Source: an uncultured Lachnospiraceae bacterium
GTDB taxonomy: Bacteria > Bacillota > Clostridia > Lachnospirales > Lachnospiraceae
DNA length: 43,502 bases
Assembly (NCBI GenBank): GCA_947591115.1
Contig: CANQCX010000001.1
Span: forward strand, 1 to 43,502
Direction: 5' to 3'
A model generated the notes under the pieces. It was not told the origin of the DNA. It saw only the letters and a program-made list of their open reading frames with translations, and made no database searches. Shown one piece after another: positions 42,595 to 43,502 of the stretch. How positions within the stretch are numbered: the stretch's first letter is position 1; each line of letters opens with the position of its first letter. A program made the translations under genes and the position numbers.

Positions 42595-43287
42595 ATGAAG
42601 GATGAAACGATCGAGATCATATACGAAGACGAAGCGGTCATTGTCTGCCGGAAACCGGCGGGACGGGCGACGCAGACGGCAAAGCTGGGACAGCAGGATA
42701 TGGTAACGCTTCTGAAAAATTACCGCGCAGGGAAAAAAGAAACGCCTTATATCGGCGTCGTACACAGACTTGACCAGCCGGTGGAGGGACTTATGGTATT
42801 TGCCAAAACGAAGGAAGCCGCCGCAAAGCTTTGCGCGCAGATGGCAAAGCACCGCATAGGAAAACATTATTATGCCGCTGCGTATGCGCCGGAGGGGAAA
42901 AATATACGCCTCCGGCAGCAGGGGACGCTTACGGATTATCTTTCTTTTGACGCCCAAAAGAACCGGACAAAGATTCTGCCGTTGGAGGAACGCCAAAAAG
43001 GGAAAAAAGCGGTTCTGGATTATCGAGTGCTCGAATTCCGAGAAAACCTCCTCTTTTTGGATATTACTCTCCGTACGGGCAGACATCATCAGATACGCGC
43101 CCAGCTTGCCAATCAGGGGTGCCCGATCGTCGGCGATAAAAAATACGGCTTTGGAGGAAACGGGGAGGAGACGCCCCGCCCGCTGGCGCTGTGCGCCTAC
43201 CGGCTGGAATTTGCGCATCCTGCCGACGGACGCATGATGGAGTTTTCCATTGAGCCGACGTGGAGGAAGGATTATCGTTTTTTATAA
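42595..43287 (+). CDS. RluA-family pseudouridine synthase
   Basis: The 230-residue protein has the RluA/RsuA catalytic block VVHRLDQPVEGLMVFAK with catalytic Asp60 and the second block TGRHHQIRAQLA. It isomerises uridine to pseudouridine in rRNA or tRNA. No N-terminal S4 domain is present; the short form resembles RluA or TruC-type enzymes. Gln after the catalytic Asp (usual Thr or Arg) and Val-Glu in place of Thr-Ser-Gly are noticeable deviations. ATG 42595 follows GAGGAG, 12 bases after pflA, so the two are likely co-transcribed. Confidence 0.88.
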   Translation: MKDETIEIIYEDEAVIVCRKPAGRATQTAKLGQQDMVTLLKNYRAGKKETPYIGVVHRLDQPVEGLMVFAKTKEAAAKLCAQMAKHRIGKHYYAAAYAPEGKNIRLRQQGTLTDYLSFDAQKNRTKILPLEERQKGKKAVLDYRVLEFRENLLFLDITLRTGRHHQIRAQLANQGCPIVGDKKYGFGGNGEETPRPLALCAYRLEFAHPADGRMMEFSIEPTWRKDYRFL

Positions 43288-43352
43288 CAGTTCAGTCACG
43301 CCTGTTGCTACTTGTCAAGGACGTATTCATTTTGACCTGTTATAATTTTTTG

Positions 43353-43485
43353 TTGAATGTATGTGGAAAGTGTGGTATTCTGTTATCAGAAAAGGAAAGC
43401 ACCCACTCCAAAGTGGATGCTCCCGGTTAAGTTAATGTCCTTACGGACACCGCCTATCCTGTGTAGCAGACAGGATAGGCATTTT
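43353..43485 (+). ncRNA. possible small structured RNA with promoter and terminator
   Basis: TTGAAT and TATTCT (43353-43381, 17-base spacer) could be a promoter. Three hairpins follow: CCACT-CCAA-AGTGG (43403-43416), TGTCC-TTAC-GGACA (43436-43449), and GCCTATCCTGT pairing with ACAGGATAGGC (43452-43480) followed by ATTTTTATTTT. No ORF fits. It could instead be the end of a mobile element cut off by the window edge. Confidence 0.35.
43452..43485 (+). terminator. strong terminator at the right end
   Basis: An 11-bp perfect stem with a seven-base loop followed by ATTTTT; it could end the pflA/pseudouridine synthase transcript or the possible small RNA. Confidence 0.8.
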
Positions 43486-43502
43486 TATTTTCGCTTTTTC
43501 TT

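Overview
The window reads as chromosome of an anaerobic Firmicute, most likely a Lachnospiraceae-type Clostridium. The signs are pyruvate formate-lyase with its activase, a sensory [FeFe]-hydrogenase-like protein, SAM-I and ZTP riboswitches, a CIRCE operator, sigmaA promoters with 17-18 base spacers, strong AGGAGG ribosome sites, and single-membrane lipoproteins. A sigma28-type promoter and a chemoreceptor signalling domain suggest a motile host. Taxonomy is inferred from gene content only.

Left part (1-7930). A 5'-truncated NAGPA-type phosphodiester glycosidase and a small membrane protein end at a strong terminator. A Fic protein follows, with an 11-bp-arm palindrome around its -10 box. Next is a visibly AT-rich five-gene cassette from one promoter: a tiny HTH protein, an HNH endonuclease, a cytosine-5 DNA methyltransferase, a D12-class adenine methyltransferase and a Schlafen-type AlbA_2/GHKL-ATPase protein. 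This is a probable acquired restriction-modification or defence island. Short direct and inverted repeats follow it.

Middle part (7930-28700). LeuA carries an extra C-terminal AraC-type DNA-binding domain, an enzyme-regulator fusion. A second-messenger run follows: DHH phosphoesterase, membrane HD-GYP+GGDEF protein with a degenerate third domain, and an I-site-bearing diguanylate cyclase, then a methyltransferase. After these come a CapA-like lipoprotein, a GlgX-type debranching enzyme, an HrcA/CIRCE-controlled Hsp20, a MATE transporter divergent from an AraC regulator, pth-mfd, a PrsA/SurA-like lipoprotein with a repeated Thr/Ser/Glu tail, and murA.

Right part (28700-43502). A soluble protein joins ferredoxin clusters, an [FeFe]-hydrogenase H-cluster domain and a chemoreceptor signalling domain. 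It is divergent from an unknown 206-residue protein that has a sigma28-like promoter. An IS1182-family element lies before an HD-GYP phosphodiesterase. Then come metK under a SAM-I riboswitch, a two-component system, pflB under a ZTP riboswitch, a self-contained phd-doc toxin-antitoxin module between pflB and pflA, an RluA-type pseudouridine synthase, and a terminal set of hairpins that may be a small RNA.

The strongest candidates for something new are the LeuA-AraC fusion with an inverted repeat in front of its own promoter, the hydrogenase-chemoreceptor fusion, and the five-gene methyltransferase/HNH/AlbA_2 cassette. All coordinates and motif positions were read by eye; no database search was possible.
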